Positions 24,829 to 34,864 are shown, counted from the first letter of the stretch. The stretch is DNA of 64,000 bases from an uncultured Eubacteriales bacterium (GCA_948468315.1 CAOKHL010000001.1:1-64000), one strand, 5' to 3'. Numbers and translations are program-made. Notes: generated by a model not told the origin, from the letters alone.

Positions 24829-25302
24829 ATGGATATAATAAAATCTATTGAACATGAACAATTAAAATCAAAAATTCCTGATTTAAAAATAGGAAATACT
24901 GTTAAAGTTCATGTAAAAATAAAAGAAGGAAACAAAGAAAGAATACAAGTTTTCGAAGGAATAATAATAAAAGTTCAAGGAGCAGGAGTAAATAAAACAT
25001 TTACTGTAAGAAAAATATCTTATGGTGTAGGTGTTGAAAAAACATTCTTAATTCACTCACCTCTAGTTGAAAAAGTTGAACTTGTAAGAGTAGGTAAAGC
25101 AAGACGTGCTAAATTATTCTATTTAAGAGATAGAATAGGAAAAGCTGCTAAAACTAAAGAAATAGCTGGTGCAAGAATTGAAGACAAAGAAATTATTGTA
25201 AAAGGTGAAGACGTAATTGAAACTGAAGAAGTTGTAACAGAAGTTCCAGTAGAAGAGACTGTAACAGAAGCACCTGTTGAAGAAGTAAAAACAGAAGCCT
25301 AA
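24829..25302 (+). CDS. rplS: 50S ribosomal protein L19 with an acidic C-terminal tail
   Basis: A 157-residue protein. Residues 1-115 are canonical L19 ([40 protein letters not shown]-like [19 protein letters not shown]). The remaining 40 residues are an unusual Glu/Val/Thr-rich tail with [14 protein letters not shown] repeats. L19 lies at the 30S-50S interface. The tail is longer than in typical L19. Confidence 0.95.
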   Translation: MDIIKSIEHEQLKSKIPDLKIGNTVKVHVKIKEGNKERIQVFEGIIIKVQGAGVNKTFTVRKISYGVGVEKTFLIHSPLVEKVELVRVGKARRAKLFYLRDRIGKAAKTKEIAGARIEDKEIIVKGEDVIETEEVVTEVPVEETVTEAPVEEVKTEA

Positions 25303-25317
25303 GGAGAATAATTTTTT

Positions 25318-25974
25318 ATGAGAATTAGATACAAAAAATGGGCAAGACCAGAATTAGAAGCGAGTCCTTTTTATGTAGATAATCCTGAAAATGAAAGAGG
25401 AATTTGGAGGGAGCTTTTTAAAAGTCCAACAAATCCTCTTTATTTAGAATTAGGCTGCGGAAAAGGTAATTTTATAGCAAATTTAGCAAGTACACATAAA
25501 AATATAAATTATATTGCAATAGATTTAGTAGACGCAATGTTAGGTTTGGCCAAAAGGAATGTAGAAGAAGTTTATAAAGAAAGAAACTTAGAAACTGATA
25601 ACATTTATTTAACAAGATTTGACATAGAAAGAATAAATTTGATTTTTTCTAAAGAAGACAAAATAGAAAGAATTTATATAAATTTTTGTAATCCTTGGCC
25701 AAGAGGTAAACACCATAAAAAAAGGCTTACACATACAAGACAACTTGAAAAATATAAAGAATTTTTGAAACCAGGTGGAGAATTGTATTTTAAAACTGAT
25801 GATGATAATTTATTTATGGACAGCTTAAAATATTTTGAAGAAGCAGGTTTTGAAATTGTTAAAAAAACTTTTGATTTACATTCAGAAATAGATTTCTGGG
25901 AAAATATTGAAACAGAACACGAGAAAATGTTTTCTGAACAAGGAATAAAAATAAAGGCTTTGATAGTAAAATAG
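25318..25974 (+). CDS. trmB: tRNA (guanine-N7)-methyltransferase TrmB
   Basis: A 218-residue class I methyltransferase. SAM motif LELGCGKGNFIANLA, then INFCNPWPRGKHHKKRL, the signature of the m7G46 enzyme (NFPDPWPKxxHxKRR in most relatives). GGAGAATAA precedes ATG 25318. Last gene of the ffh-trmB block. Confidence 0.95.
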   Translation: MRIRYKKWARPELEASPFYVDNPENERGIWRELFKSPTNPLYLELGCGKGNFIANLASTHKNINYIAIDLVDAMLGLAKRNVEEVYKERNLETDNIYLTRFDIERINLIFSKEDKIERIYINFCNPWPRGKHHKKRLTHTRQLEKYKEFLKPGGELYFKTDDDNLFMDSLKYFEEAGFEIVKKTFDLHSEIDFWENIETEHEKMFSEQGIKIKALIVK

Positions 25975-25986
25975 AAAATAGGTAAC

Positions 25987-26021
25987 AAAAACAGGTATTT
26001 TAAGGGAAATGCCTGTTTTTG
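25987..26021 (+). terminator. Terminator after trmB
   Basis: AAAAACAGGTATTT pairs with AAATGCCTGTTTTT (one G-U). Confidence 0.8.
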
Positions 26022-26093
26022 CTATTAATGAAAAACTTCAAAAATAGTAACACAATAGTTACATCTGCATATAATAAAACAGAGGTGTTTGAA

Positions 26094-26541
26094 ATGGCAT
26101 ATTCAGAAAGAGAGTTGTTAGCAAGAATAATACAATGTGAAGCAGGCCGGAGAAGGTGATAATGGAATGAGAGCTGTTGCAACAGTTACAATGAACAGAG
26201 TAAATTCATCAGAAGGAGAATATGCAAGAGTATCACAAGGTGGAAATATACGTAATATAATATTCCAACAAGGACAATTTGATTGTGCTAGAGAAACAAT
26301 AGGTGGTAGATATAACTCGCAAAATATATACAATATGACTCCAACAGATTTACATTATCAAATAGCTGATTGGGCTTTATCAGGAAATAAGCTAAATGAA
26401 ATAGGGGAATGTTTATGGTATTTAAATCCGTTTAGACCATCATGTGGTTCAACATTTCCAAGTAATGGGTCAGGAACATTTCATACAAGGCTTGGAGAAC
26501 ATTGCTTTTATAGACCAACATCTTTATATGCGCAAACATAA
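26094..26541 (+). CDS. cwlJ: Spore cortex-lytic hydrolase CwlJ, +1 shift at CGG 26148
   Basis: A 148-residue protein after the shift. MAYSERELLARIIQCEAG joins GEGDNGMRAVATVTMNRV, restoring the catalytic Glu motif (CEAGGEG) of the SleB/CwlJ hydrolase domain. The rest follows family spacing (FDCARE, ALSG, FRPSC). No export signal or peptidoglycan-binding domain, so it is CwlJ-like rather than SleB. It is followed by a gerQ-like gene, as in Bacillus, where GerQ is required for CwlJ localisation. It acts in cortex breakdown at germination. Confidence 0.88.
26148..26151 (+). other. CGGA +1 recoding site in cwlJ
   Basis: In-frame GGC-CGG-AGA. Resuming at GGA-GAA-GGT gives the GEG of the catalytic motif; without the shift a stop follows within three codons. 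Confidence 0.88.
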
Positions 26542-26602
26542 AGGCAAGTAAAATGATATTTTATATCAATATTTATCTTTAGAAAGAGAGGAAAGAGATT
26601 TT

Positions 26603-26989
26603 ATGGCAGATTTAGAGCAAGAACAAAAACAGGACCAAGGAGAAGACAGAAATGTTACAATTAATCAAAATTCACCAGAAATTTTAACAAATCCAATTTA
26701 TACACCAGCATTTTTAAGAGAGCAAATAGGAAAACTAATGAGAGTAGAGTTTTTAATAGGAACAAACAATATGACAGATAGAATAGGTATTTTAGAAGAT
26801 GTTGGAGCCAGTTACATATTACTACGTTCCTTTGAAAATGATAGTTTAGTTTACTGTGACATTTATGCAATCAAGTTTATAACTATTTCTACAACAGGAT
26901 TTTATGGAACAATGAACAATTTTCCTAATATGAATAATAACATGATGGGAAATCCTATGATGAACAATAGATATAGTGATTATTATTAA
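26603..26989 (+). CDS. GerQ-like spore coat protein
   Basis: A 128-residue protein. N-terminal Gln/Glu-rich segment, a core LREQIGKLMRVEFLIGTNNM followed by RIGILEDVGASYILLRS and CDIYAIKFITI that matches the GerQ fold in order (LNxGKxxxVYxxF...WxGxxxxAGxDHIIIxxP...YLDYI), and a Met/Asn-rich tail. Its place next to cwlJ supports the GerQ assignment, since GerQ anchors CwlJ in the coat. Sequence identity alone would not prove it. Confidence 0.65.
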   Translation: MADLEQEQKQDQGEDRNVTINQNSPEILTNPIYTPAFLREQIGKLMRVEFLIGTNNMTDRIGILEDVGASYILLRSFENDSLVYCDIYAIKFITISTTGFYGTMNNFPNMNNNMMGNPMMNNRYSDYY

Positions 26990-27024
26990 TAAAGTTTTAA
27001 AATAATTTTAAGAAAAATTAAAAA

Positions 27025-27084
27025 GTGTGATGATATCGCCAAAAGGAAAATTTACTCTTTTTGGCCATATCATCGCATTTTTCT
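27025..27084 (+). terminator. Terminator after gerQ
   Basis: Long stem TGTGATGATAT...CGCCAAAA with TTTTGGC...ATATCATCGCA, then TTTTTC. Confidence 0.7.
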
Positions 27085-27113
27085 TGATTTTTACTATAAT
27101 AAAGATGTATAAT
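27084..27113 (+). promoter_or_regulatory. Promoter of whiA
   Basis: TTGATT, 18 bases, TATAAT (27108-27113). Confidence 0.55.
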
Positions 27114-27150
27114 ATAAACAAATTTATATTGTATATAAAAGGAGATAATA

Positions 27151-27984
27151 ATGTCATTTTCAAAACAAGTAAAAGAGGAATTAAGTAAATTAAATAATTT
27201 AACAAATAAAGAAGAATTAAAATATGAATTTTTTGGATATCTATCAAGTGACAATATAACAGAACAAAATGGATATATAAAATATTCAACAGAAAATGAT
27301 TACAATATTGATAGATTTTCTAAAATTATTCGAAATATTGGGATTGAAGACTTTGATATAAATGTTAATGGGAAAATTTTCTGTGTAGAATTTTCTAACC
27401 AAATAAAAGAAAATAGAATAGATGAAGAAATTTTAAAAAATCGTTCACTTCTACAAGCATTTATGAGAGGATTATTTATGGGAGCAGGTTCTATAAATAA
27501 TCCAGAAAGTAAATATCATTTAGAATGTGGAATAAGAAAAAAAGAAAATATAATAAATATAGTTCAACTTATGAAGGAAAATGGTATTAATATGAAACAA
27601 AGAGAAAATACAATATATATTAAAGAAGGAGAAGAAATATCTAAATTTCTAGCTTTTATCGGAGCTGTAAAGTCTGTTTTGAAATTTGAGGAAATTAGAG
27701 TAGAACGACATATGAATAATAAAGTAAATAGACTTGTAAATTGTAAAACAGCGAATTTAAATAAAGTTTTAAATGCATCAGTAGAACAAGTTGAAGCAAT
27801 AAGAAAATTAAAACAAAGTGGAAAATTCGAAAAGTTAGATGAAACCCTAAAAGAAATTGCTGAGGTAAGGCTACAGAATCCAGATATGCCATTAGTAGAA
27901 TTAGGACAAAAACTTTCTAATCCAATAGGGAAATCTGGTGTCAATTATAGATTAAAGAAAATCATAAAAATATCACAAACGTAA
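27151..27984 (+). CDS. whiA: WhiA-family DNA-binding protein
   Basis: A 277-residue protein. N-terminal LAGLIDADG-derived fold with LLQAFMRGLFMGAGSINNPE, then a C-terminal helix-turn-helix RLVNCKTANLNKVLNASVEQ and LVELGQKLSNPIGKSGVNYR, diagnostic for WhiA. WhiA influences sporulation and division in actinomycetes and division and chromosome segregation in Bacillus. Confidence 0.94.
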   Translation: MSFSKQVKEELSKLNNLTNKEELKYEFFGYLSSDNITEQNGYIKYSTENDYNIDRFSKIIRNIGIEDFDINVNGKIFCVEFSNQIKENRIDEEILKNRSLLQAFMRGLFMGAGSINNPESKYHLECGIRKKENIINIVQLMKENGINMKQRENTIYIKEGEEISKFLAFIGAVKSVLKFEEIRVERHMNNKVNRLVNCKTANLNKVLNASVEQVEAIRKLKQSGKFEKLDETLKEIAEVRLQNPDMPLVELGQKLSNPIGKSGVNYRLKKIIKISQT

Positions 27985-28059
27985 ATCCCCAAAAAAGAAC
28001 CGGCCCCTAGCGGGGAATTAGCTAAATCCCAAAAAAAGAACCGGACCTAAATAGGGAAA
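27982..28059 (+). repeat. Paired intergenic repeat, copy 1 (upstream of hemW)
   Basis: Two tandem units of TAAATCCCC-AAAAAAGAACCGG-CCCCTAGCGGGG. Units close with TCCCC/GGGGA-type stems. Other copies at 38062 and (minus) 43000, all just before a start codon. Confidence 0.8.
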
Positions 28060-28080
28060 AAGAAAGGTATGTAATGTAAA

Positions 28081-29208
28081 ATGAAAAAAATAGGAATATA
28101 TATTCACATTCCATTTTGTAAGCAAAAATGTTATTATTGTGATTTTGTTTCTTTTGCAAATAGAGAAGAATTACAAGAGAGATATATAAAATCATTAAAA
28201 AGTGAAATAAGTAATTTTTTAGAACAAAATAAAGATAGTGAGATATCAACAATTTATATAGGTGGAGGAACGCCTTCTTTTATAGATAGTAAATATATAA
28301 AAGAGATTTTAGATTTATTTGATAAAAGAAATTGTGTAGAAATAACAATTGAGGTAAATCCTGGAACAGTAGATAAGGAGAAGCTTCTGGTGTATAAAAG
28401 AGCAGGAATTAATAGGCTAAGTATAGGCCTTCAAAGTAGTTGTGATGAGCTACTTAAACAAATTGGAAGAATACATAATTTTAAAGATTTTGTAAATACA
28501 TATAAATTAGCTAGAGAGGTAGGATATACCAATATAAATGTTGATTTAATGGTTGGTCTTCCTAATCAGAATATTTCTAACATAAAAAGTACTTTAGAGG
28601 AAGTTGCAAATTTAGACCCTGAACATATTTCTGTATATTCATTAATTGTAGAAGAGAATACGAAAATAGCCGAATTGTTAGAAAAAAATGAAATAAATTT
28701 GCCAGATGAGAATTTTGAAAGAGATATGTATTGGTATGTAAAAGATTTTTTAGAGTTACATGGATATAGTCATTATGAAATATCTAATTTTGCTAAAAAA
28801 GGATATGAATCCAAACATAATTTAGATTGCTGGGAACAAAAAGAATATGTAGGTTTGGGACTAGCTGCACATTCTTATATGGATGATGTTAGGTATTCTA
28901 ATATAGAAAAAATTGATAGATATATAGAGAATTGTGAGAGTGGTAATTTTGAAAAAAATAAAATTGTTCAAGAAAGACAAAATAATTTTGCAAAAGAACA
29001 AGAATATATGTTAATTGGATTAAGAAAGATAGATGGAGTATCTATTCAAAGTTTTAAAAATAAATTTGGAGAAAATCCTATTTTTGTATTTAGAGAGGAA
29101 TTAAATAAGTTAGTAAATGAACAGTTATTAGTAATTAATATAGATAAGATAAAATTGACAAATAAAGGATTAGATTTAGCAAATTTAGTATGGGAGGAAT
29201 TTGTGTAG
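28081..29208 (+). CDS. hemW: Radical SAM heme chaperone HemW
   Basis: A 375-residue protein. It begins IGIYIHIPFCKQKCYYCDFV with the CxxxCxxC radical-SAM motif, followed by GGGTPSF, EVNPGT, RLSIGLQS and the HemW-type C-terminus. Related to HemN but has the HemW CxxxCxxCxF form. Usually inserts or transfers heme. The paired repeat sits just upstream. Confidence 0.92.
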   Translation: MKKIGIYIHIPFCKQKCYYCDFVSFANREELQERYIKSLKSEISNFLEQNKDSEISTIYIGGGTPSFIDSKYIKEILDLFDKRNCVEITIEVNPGTVDKEKLLVYKRAGINRLSIGLQSSCDELLKQIGRIHNFKDFVNTYKLAREVGYTNINVDLMVGLPNQNISNIKSTLEEVANLDPEHISVYSLIVEENTKIAELLEKNEINLPDENFERDMYWYVKDFLELHGYSHYEISNFAKKGYESKHNLDCWEQKEYVGLGLAAHSYMDDVRYSNIEKIDRYIENCESGNFEKNKIVQERQNNFAKEQEYMLIGLRKIDGVSIQSFKNKFGENPIFVFREELNKLVNEQLLVINIDKIKLTNKGLDLANLVWEEFV

Positions 29209-29231
29209 TTTATTTTATAGTCTTATAAAAA

Positions 29232-29260
29232 TTGACAAAATGGCAAAAAGAGTGTAAAAT
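29232..29260 (+). promoter_or_regulatory. Promoter of lysS
   Basis: TTGACA, 17 bases, TAAAAT; spacer resembles that of the ylxM-ffh promoter (GCAAAAA-AGTGTAAA). Confidence 0.65.
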
Positions 29261-29316
29261 ATCGGTATTATAGAAAAATAGAGAAACCATAAAATTTTAG
29301 TAAAGGGGAAATAGAT

Positions 29317-30816
29317 ATGCAAGAAAATAATAATCAAGAACAAGAATTAGATATAAATCATCTAATGCAAATAAGAAGAGATAAATTAAAGGAATTACAA
29401 GAACAAGGAAAAGACCCATTTGAAATTACAAAATTTAATAGAACAAATACAGCAGGAGAAATAAAAGCAAATTACGAAAATTTTGAAGAAAAAGATGTAA
29501 CAGTTGCTGGAAGAATTATAGCAAAAAGAATAATGGGAAAAGCATCATTTTGTACTATACAAGATTGTGATGAAAAAATCCAAAGTTATGTAAGTATAAA
29601 TGATTTAGGAGAGGAAAGTTACAAAGCTTTTAAGACTTTTGATATTGGAGATATAATTGGAATTACAGGTTTTGTATTTAAAACAAGAACAGAAGAAATT
29701 TCAGTTCATGCAAAAGAGGTAACTTTACTTTCAAAATCATTAAGACCATTACCTGAGAAGTTCCATGGATTAAAAGATGTAGATTTAAGATATAGACAAA
29801 GATATGTAGATTTAATAGTAAACCCAGAAGTTAAAAATACATTTGTATTAAGAAGTAAAATAATTAGAGAAGTTAAAGCATATTTAGATAATAAAGGATA
29901 TCTAGAAGTTGATACACCAATATTAAATACTATAGCTGGTGGAGCTGCTGCAAGACCATTTATAACACATCATAATACATTAGATTTAGATATGTATTTA
30001 AGAATTGCTAATGAATTATATTTAAAAAGATTAATAGTTGGTGGATTTGATAAAGTATATGAAATGGGAAGAATGTTCAGAAATGAAGGAATGGATATTA
30101 AACATAACCCAGAATTTACAAATATAGAAATGTATTCGGCTTATCAAGATTACAATGATATGATGGATTTAACAGAAGATTTATTTAAGTCAGTTGCTAA
30201 AAATGTATTAGGAACAGCAAAAATCACATATCAAGGTACAGATATAGATATGGAATCAAAGTGGAAAAGAATTTCTATGATTGATAGTATAAAAGAAGTA
30301 ACGGGAGTTGACTTTAATACAATAGAAACAGACGAAGAAGCTATTAAAATAGCTAATGAAAAAAATGTTGAAGTTGATGAACTTAAAAAGACAAGAGGAA
30401 ATATTATAAATGCATTTTTTGAAGAATTTGTTGAAGAAACATTAATACAACCAACATTTATATATGATTATCCAGTAGAAGTATCTCCACTAACAAAGAA
30501 AAAGCCATCAGATAATAGATTAACAGAAAGATTTGAAGTATTTATTGATGGAAGAGAATATGGAAATGCATATTCAGAATTAAATGACCCAATAGACCAA
30601 TATGAGAGATTTAAAAAACAAGTTGAAGCAAGAGAAGCAGGAGATGAGGAGGCAAATATGATGGATGATGACTTTATTCAAGCTCTAGAATATGGTATGC
30701 CTCCAACAGGTGGACTTGGAATTGGAATTGATAGAATGATAATGTTATTAACAGATTCTGCATCAATAAGAGATGTATTGTTGTTCCCTACAATGAAACC
30801 TCTTAATAACGCTTAA
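29317..30816 (+). CDS. lysS: Lysyl-tRNA synthetase, class II
   Basis: A 499-residue enzyme. N-terminal OB-fold anticodon domain ([20 protein letters not shown]), class II motif 1, motif 2 [20 protein letters not shown] and motif 3 [16 protein letters not shown]. Charges tRNA-Lys. Confidence 0.97.
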   Translation: MQENNNQEQELDINHLMQIRRDKLKELQEQGKDPFEITKFNRTNTAGEIKANYENFEEKDVTVAGRIIAKRIMGKASFCTIQDCDEKIQSYVSINDLGEESYKAFKTFDIGDIIGITGFVFKTRTEEISVHAKEVTLLSKSLRPLPEKFHGLKDVDLRYRQRYVDLIVNPEVKNTFVLRSKIIREVKAYLDNKGYLEVDTPILNTIAGGAAARPFITHHNTLDLDMYLRIANELYLKRLIVGGFDKVYEMGRMFRNEGMDIKHNPEFTNIEMYSAYQDYNDMMDLTEDLFKSVAKNVLGTAKITYQGTDIDMESKWKRISMIDSIKEVTGVDFNTIETDEEAIKIANEKNVEVDELKKTRGNIINAFFEEFVEETLIQPTFIYDYPVEVSPLTKKKPSDNRLTERFEVFIDGREYGNAYSELNDPIDQYERFKKQVEAREAGDEEANMMDDDFIQALEYGMPPTGGLGIGIDRMIMLLTDSASIRDVLLFPTMKPLNNA

Positions 30817-31240
30817 TGAGTTTTAATGAAGTCTAATAAAATCTTAAAGGTGTTGAAAAATGTATTAATATTGAAAATTTTATAAATACAATAAAAATGA
30901 AAAATTATTATATTATATGTTTGGGCTTATTATTTCGATAAAATATAGTATAACTGTAATAAGCTCCTAATATGTCGGAATACATATATAATCTTTGTGT
31001 AATTATATTTATACAACATATTATGGTTTTGAAGAATTTTGGGCAGGAATTGAAAATTGTATTATATACACATTGTTTATATTTTGGTTTATTCCTTTAT
31101 ATCAAGCTATATATATAATTATTACTATTGTTAATTGTATTAGAAAAAAAGTAAAAAGTATTAAATAAAAATGAACAACAAATTACATAGTGAATTTATA
31201 ATATACAAAATAAATGTTAAAATGATAATAAAAAATATGA
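30817..31240. other. AT-rich gap after lysS with no confident gene
   Basis: Several short broken frames only. One open stretch (about 31010-31167, plus strand) would encode a hydrophobic peptide containing YYGFEEFWAGIENCIIYTLF, but it lacks a ribosome site and is preceded by stops. It may be a remnant of a small membrane protein at the edge of the accessory island. Confidence 0.4.
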
Positions 31241-31269
31241 TTGATATTAATATAAAAATATCCTATAAT
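31241..31269 (+). promoter_or_regulatory. Promoter of the HipA-like island
   Basis: TTGATA (31241-31246), 17 bases, TATAAT (31264-31269). Confidence 0.7.
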
Positions 31270-31275
31270 GTATAA

Positions 31276-31362
31276 AATGATAATTGGAGAACCCTTGCCA
31301 TTTAAGTAGGGAGATTTACATTACAAGTAGGGTATATATAATATATCCTATTTTGTTTTTTT
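31276..31362 (+). ncRNA. Short terminated leader RNA upstream of the HipA-like operon
   Basis: Begins about 7 bases after the -10 box. It contains CCCTTGCC...AAGTAGGGAG pairing, two AAGTAGGG copies 21 bases apart, and ends in a terminator TAGGGTATAT/ATATATCCTA plus T tract (31327-31362). It may be an attenuator or a small RNA; no class recognised. Confidence 0.45.
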
Positions 31363-31395
31363 ATAATAATAAATTTTAAAGAAAGAAAAATAATT

Positions 31396-31626
31396 ATGAA
31401 ATTTAATTTTAAAGAATATGAAATTCAAGATATAACTTGTAAAGGTCCAATGAGAAGGAGATACAATGATTTAGTAGAAAGATATAAAGGTTATATGATA
31501 TATAGTTATATAAGAGGAGAATATACAAGATATTCTGTTGAGGATGAAAATGAAAATATATTTGTAGAAACAGATAATATTGAGGAAGCACGAGAATATG
31601 TAGATAATGAATTAGCAAATAAATAG
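31396..31626 (+). CDS. Small acidic/basic protein paired with the HipA-like kinase
   Basis: A 76-residue protein with no clear helix-turn-helix. It has a mixed beta-strand pattern (YKGYMIYSYIRGEYTRYSVE) and an acidic C-terminus (ETDNIEEAREYVDNELANK). It lies 28 bases before the HipA-like gene and is probably co-transcribed. It could be an antitoxin or regulator, by position only. Confidence 0.55.
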   Translation: MKFNFKEYEIQDITCKGPMRRRYNDLVERYKGYMIYSYIRGEYTRYSVEDENENIFVETDNIEEAREYVDNELANK

Positions 31627-31654
31627 AAACATAAAAAAGAAAGGAGTGGACAGT

Positions 31655-32536
31655 ATGCAATTATTAGATTTTTCAAAAGCTTTAGAAATAGCACCAGAAT
31701 ATACTGGAAGTGAAAAGAAAAAGACAATGATATTAGATGGCAAAAAGTATTTAGTTAAATTTCCAGATCCAAATAGATCAACTAAATTAGAAATATCTTA
31801 CATTAATAATGTGTATTCTGAATATATAGGAACTAAAGTGTTTGAATTATGTGGATTTGAAACACAAAAAGTGGAACTTGGCATTTACAATAAAGATGGA
31901 AAAGAAAGAATTGTTTGTGGATGTGAAGATTTTACGGATAGTGATACTAAATTAGTTGAATTTGAAAAATTTGAAAATGCTAGTATAGAACCTAATCCTT
32001 TCAAAAGAGAGTTAAAAGATATATTTCATATAGTACACTCAGGTATCTACAATATAGACTTAAATGAATTAAAAGAAAAGTTTTGGAATATGTTTATAAT
32101 TGATTGTTTAATAGGAAATGAAGATAGACACAATGGAAATTGGGGATTCGTAAAAGATATAAGAAGTGAAAAGTTGATATTTGCTCCAATTTATGATTGT
32201 GGCTCTTGCTTATTTTCAGTATACACAGATGAAAAAATGCAAGACTGTATAGAAAATAATACAAAAATGCAAGACTGTATAAAAAATACATCATCTGCAA
32301 TAAGGGATAATGGCTCAAAAATAAAATATTTTGAATTTATTACAAGTTTGAAAAATGAAGATTGTAATAATGCATTAATTAGAATGTATGATAAAATTAA
32401 TTTAAATAAAATCGATAAGTTAATTGATGAAATTGATATAATTTCAAATATAAGAAAAGAATTTTACAAAAAGGTTATTGAAGGAAAGTATAAGGAAATA
32501 TTAACAGTATCTTATAAAAAATTAAATAAACAATAA
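31655..32536 (+). CDS. HipA-like/CtkA-type protein kinase
   Basis: A 293-residue protein. Glycine-poor ATP-binding N-lobe with KKYLVKFPDP (catalytic Lys), then the HipA_C-like catalytic loop IGNEDRHNGNWGF and metal-binding PIYDCGSCLF (DFG counterpart). This places it in the HipA-N-less kinase group. A local duplication, KMQDCI repeated after nine residues, lies near position 197-210. ATG 31655 follows AAAGGAG better than the GTG 31646. Likely toxin of a two-gene module with the upstream small ORF. Confidence 0.75.
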   Translation: MQLLDFSKALEIAPEYTGSEKKKTMILDGKKYLVKFPDPNRSTKLEISYINNVYSEYIGTKVFELCGFETQKVELGIYNKDGKERIVCGCEDFTDSDTKLVEFEKFENASIEPNPFKRELKDIFHIVHSGIYNIDLNELKEKFWNMFIIDCLIGNEDRHNGNWGFVKDIRSEKLIFAPIYDCGSCLFSVYTDEKMQDCIENNTKMQDCIKNTSSAIRDNGSKIKYFEFITSLKNEDCNNALIRMYDKINLNKIDKLIDEIDIISNIRKEFYKKVIEGKYKEILTVSYKKLNKQ

Positions 32537-32635
32537 GATTAATAAAGTTTAATATGTTTTAATAAATTCAATCGGTAGCATTAAAATAGCAGTTTTTGAA
32601 CATTGAAAAATACCCGAAATAGTAACAACCAAGCA

Positions 32636-32671
32636 GGTTACAAAGAACTTGATGAAAAGTTCTTTGCAACC
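32636..32671 (+). promoter_or_regulatory. Hairpin in front of the HIT-like gene
   Basis: GGTTACAAAGAACTT pairs with AAGTTCTTTGCAACC except at one position. No T tract, so it is not an obvious terminator and lies in the presumed leader of 32700. Confidence 0.4.
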
Positions 32672-32699
32672 TATTAATAATATTTAAGAGGAAAAAATA

Positions 32700-33224
32700 A
32701 TGAATGATAAAAATTTTGCTGGAAATTCAAAAAGTGCAGTGGATTTCTTAGGAAATGAATGGAAATTTGATTGTATGGGATGTGCCATTTCAAAAGGAGA
32801 GATAAAAATTCCAGGAGGAATTATTTATGAAGGAAAATATACAATATTAGGAGCTGATCCAGAAATCCCAATACCAGGATTTTTGATAGTTAATATAAAA
32901 AGACATGTTAACTCATTTTCAGAACTTAATAAGGAAGAAAGAAATGAAGTTGGGGATGTTATTGTATATGCAGAAAAAGCATTAAAGGAACTAAAAATTG
33001 TAAGAGAGGTTACATTAGTACAAGAAGAACGTTCTAAACATTTCCATATATGGATTTTTCCAAATTATATTTGGATGACTGAGAAATTTGGAAAAGGTAT
33101 TAAATATTTAAGAGATGTTTCTGAATATGCTCAAAAAAATGCAAGTGAGTCAGATGTGAAAGAAGTTCTAAATGTTGTTGAAAGTATTAGAAAGTATTTT
33201 GAGAAACGCAATATTAATGAATAA
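32700..33224 (+). CDS. HIT-like domain protein
   Basis: A 174-residue protein with CMGCAI near the start, GGIIYEGKYTILGADPEIPI, IKRHVNSFSELNKEER and the terminal HFHIWIFP. This is the nucleotide hydrolase histidine-triad pattern (HxHxx), with one position altered. The substrate is not predictable. Follows a hairpin and has GAGG before ATG. Confidence 0.75.
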   Translation: MNDKNFAGNSKSAVDFLGNEWKFDCMGCAISKGEIKIPGGIIYEGKYTILGADPEIPIPGFLIVNIKRHVNSFSELNKEERNEVGDVIVYAEKALKELKIVREVTLVQEERSKHFHIWIFPNYIWMTEKFGKGIKYLRDVSEYAQKNASESDVKEVLNVVESIRKYFEKRNINE

Positions 33225-33235
33225 GAAAATTTTAT

Positions 33236-33275
33236 CAAAAAAATTAGGTATACTACAATATGCCTAATTTTTTTG
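33236..33275 (+). terminator. Terminator after the HIT-like gene
   Basis: AAATTAGG / CCTAATTT arms flanked by A and T tracts, so it can work in both directions. Confidence 0.7.
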
Positions 33276-33287
33276 ATTATTAATAAA

Positions 33288-33309
33288 AAAGTCCTCAAGA
33301 GGGGACTTT
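33288..33309 (-). terminator. Terminator of asnS
   Basis: AAAGTCCTC and GGGGACTTT arms, then a T run on the minus strand. Confidence 0.7.
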
Positions 33310-33312
33310 AAA

Positions 33313-34704
33313 CTAAAATTCACAATTTTTAGGAGTTCTAGGAAATGGTATAACATCACGAATATTTTGCATACCAGTTAAATACATCATAGCTCTTTCA
33401 AAACCTAGACCAAAACCAGAATGTTCTACACTTCCGTATTTTCTTAAATCCAAATACCATAAATATTCTTTTAAGTCCATACCAAGTTCTTTCATTCTAT
33501 TTATTAATTTATCATAATCTTCTTCTCTTTGACTACCACCAATAATTTCTCCAATTCCAGGAGCTAGTAAATCAGCAGCTGCAACTGTTTTTCCGTCTGG
33601 GTTTTGCTTCATATAAAAAGCTTTTATATCTTTTGGATAATCAGTTACAAATACAGGCTTATTAAATATTTTTTCACATAAATATCTTTCGTGTTCTGTT
33701 TGTAAGTCAATTCCCCAAGAAACCTTATATTCAAATTCATCATTATGTTTTTCAAGTTCTTTTACAGCGTCTGTATATGATATTCTTGCAAAATCAGAAT
33801 TTATAACATTATTTAATCTATCAAGTAGGCCATTATCTATAAATTGATTGAAAAATTGCATTTCTTCAGGACAATTTTCTAAGACATATGAGAAAATATA
33901 TTTAATCATTTCTTCTGCTAAATCCATATCATCAGATAAATCTGCAAAACATATTTCTGGTTCAATCATCCAGAATTCGGCAGCATGTTTTACAGTATTT
34001 GAATTTTCCGCTCTAAAAGTAGGTCCAAATGTATATACATTTCTGAATGCGGCTGCATATGTTTCAACATCTAATTGACCACTAACAGTAAGATGAGCAG
34101 GTTTTCCAAAGAAGTCTTTTGAAAAGTCGACTTTTCCATCATCTGTTTTAGGAACATTTGCTAAGTCAAAAGCATTTACATTAAACATTTCTCCTGCGCC
34201 TTCAGCATCACTTGAAGTAATAAGAGGTGTATGAACATATACAAATCCTTTTTCTTGGAAGAATTTGTGTATAGCATAAGATAAAACACTTCTAACTCTA
34301 AATACAGCATAAAATGTATTTGAACGTGGACGTAGATGTGAAATTGTTCTTAAATATTCAAAAGTATGTCTTTTTTTCTGTAAAGGGTATTCATTATCAC
34401 ACATGTTGAAAATTTCTACATTATTTGCTTGGATTTCAAATGGTTGTTTAGAATTTGGTGTAAGAACCAAAGTTCCTGTTACTTTTATAGATGAACTTAT
34501 TGTAAGTTTTGATAATTCTTTGAAGTTTTCTAAACTATCTGATATTACAATTTGAACATTTTTAAAAAATGAACCATCATTTAATTCTATAAATCCAAAG
34601 TTTTTAGAAGCTCTAATTGTACGAACCCAGCCTTCTAGAGTAATTTCCTTTTGTTCATATTCTTTTGTATTTTTATATAATTCTTTTATTACTAATTTTT
34701 CCAT
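33313..34704 (-). CDS. asnS: Asparaginyl-tRNA synthetase
   Basis: A 463-residue class II enzyme. OB-fold [20 protein letters not shown], class II motif 2 [20 protein letters not shown] and motif 3 [15 protein letters not shown]. The AsnRS-specific residues around AEFWMIEPE separate it from AspRS. GGAGG precedes the start on the minus strand. Divergent from the pilin-like gene at 34865. Confidence 0.96.
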   Translation of the reverse strand: MEKLVIKELYKNTKEYEQKEITLEGWVRTIRASKNFGFIELNDGSFFKNVQIVISDSLENFKELSKLTISSSIKVTGTLVLTPNSKQPFEIQANNVEIFNMCDNEYPLQKKRHTFEYLRTISHLRPRSNTFYAVFRVRSVLSYAIHKFFQEKGFVYVHTPLITSSDAEGAGEMFNVNAFDLANVPKTDDGKVDFSKDFFGKPAHLTVSGQLDVETYAAAFRNVYTFGPTFRAENSNTVKHAAEFWMIEPEICFADLSDDMDLAEEMIKYIFSYVLENCPEEMQFFNQFIDNGLLDRLNNVINSDFARISYTDAVKELEKHNDEFEYKVSWGIDLQTEHERYLCEKIFNKPVFVTDYPKDIKAFYMKQNPDGKTVAAADLLAPGIGEIIGGSQREEDYDKLINRMKELGMDLKEYLWYLDLRKYGSVEHSGFGLGFERAMMYLTGMQNIRDVIPFPRTPKNCEF

Positions 34705-34864
34705 AAATTGCCTCCATAATATATATTATGTGACTATTATACAAAATTATAAGAGAAAATGCAAGAAAATAATTTTTTATTTTAAAAAGTAAAAAATACT
34801 TGAAAAATAATTACAAATATGGTAGCATAAAATTATGAAAATAAATAATAACAAGGAGGAAAAA

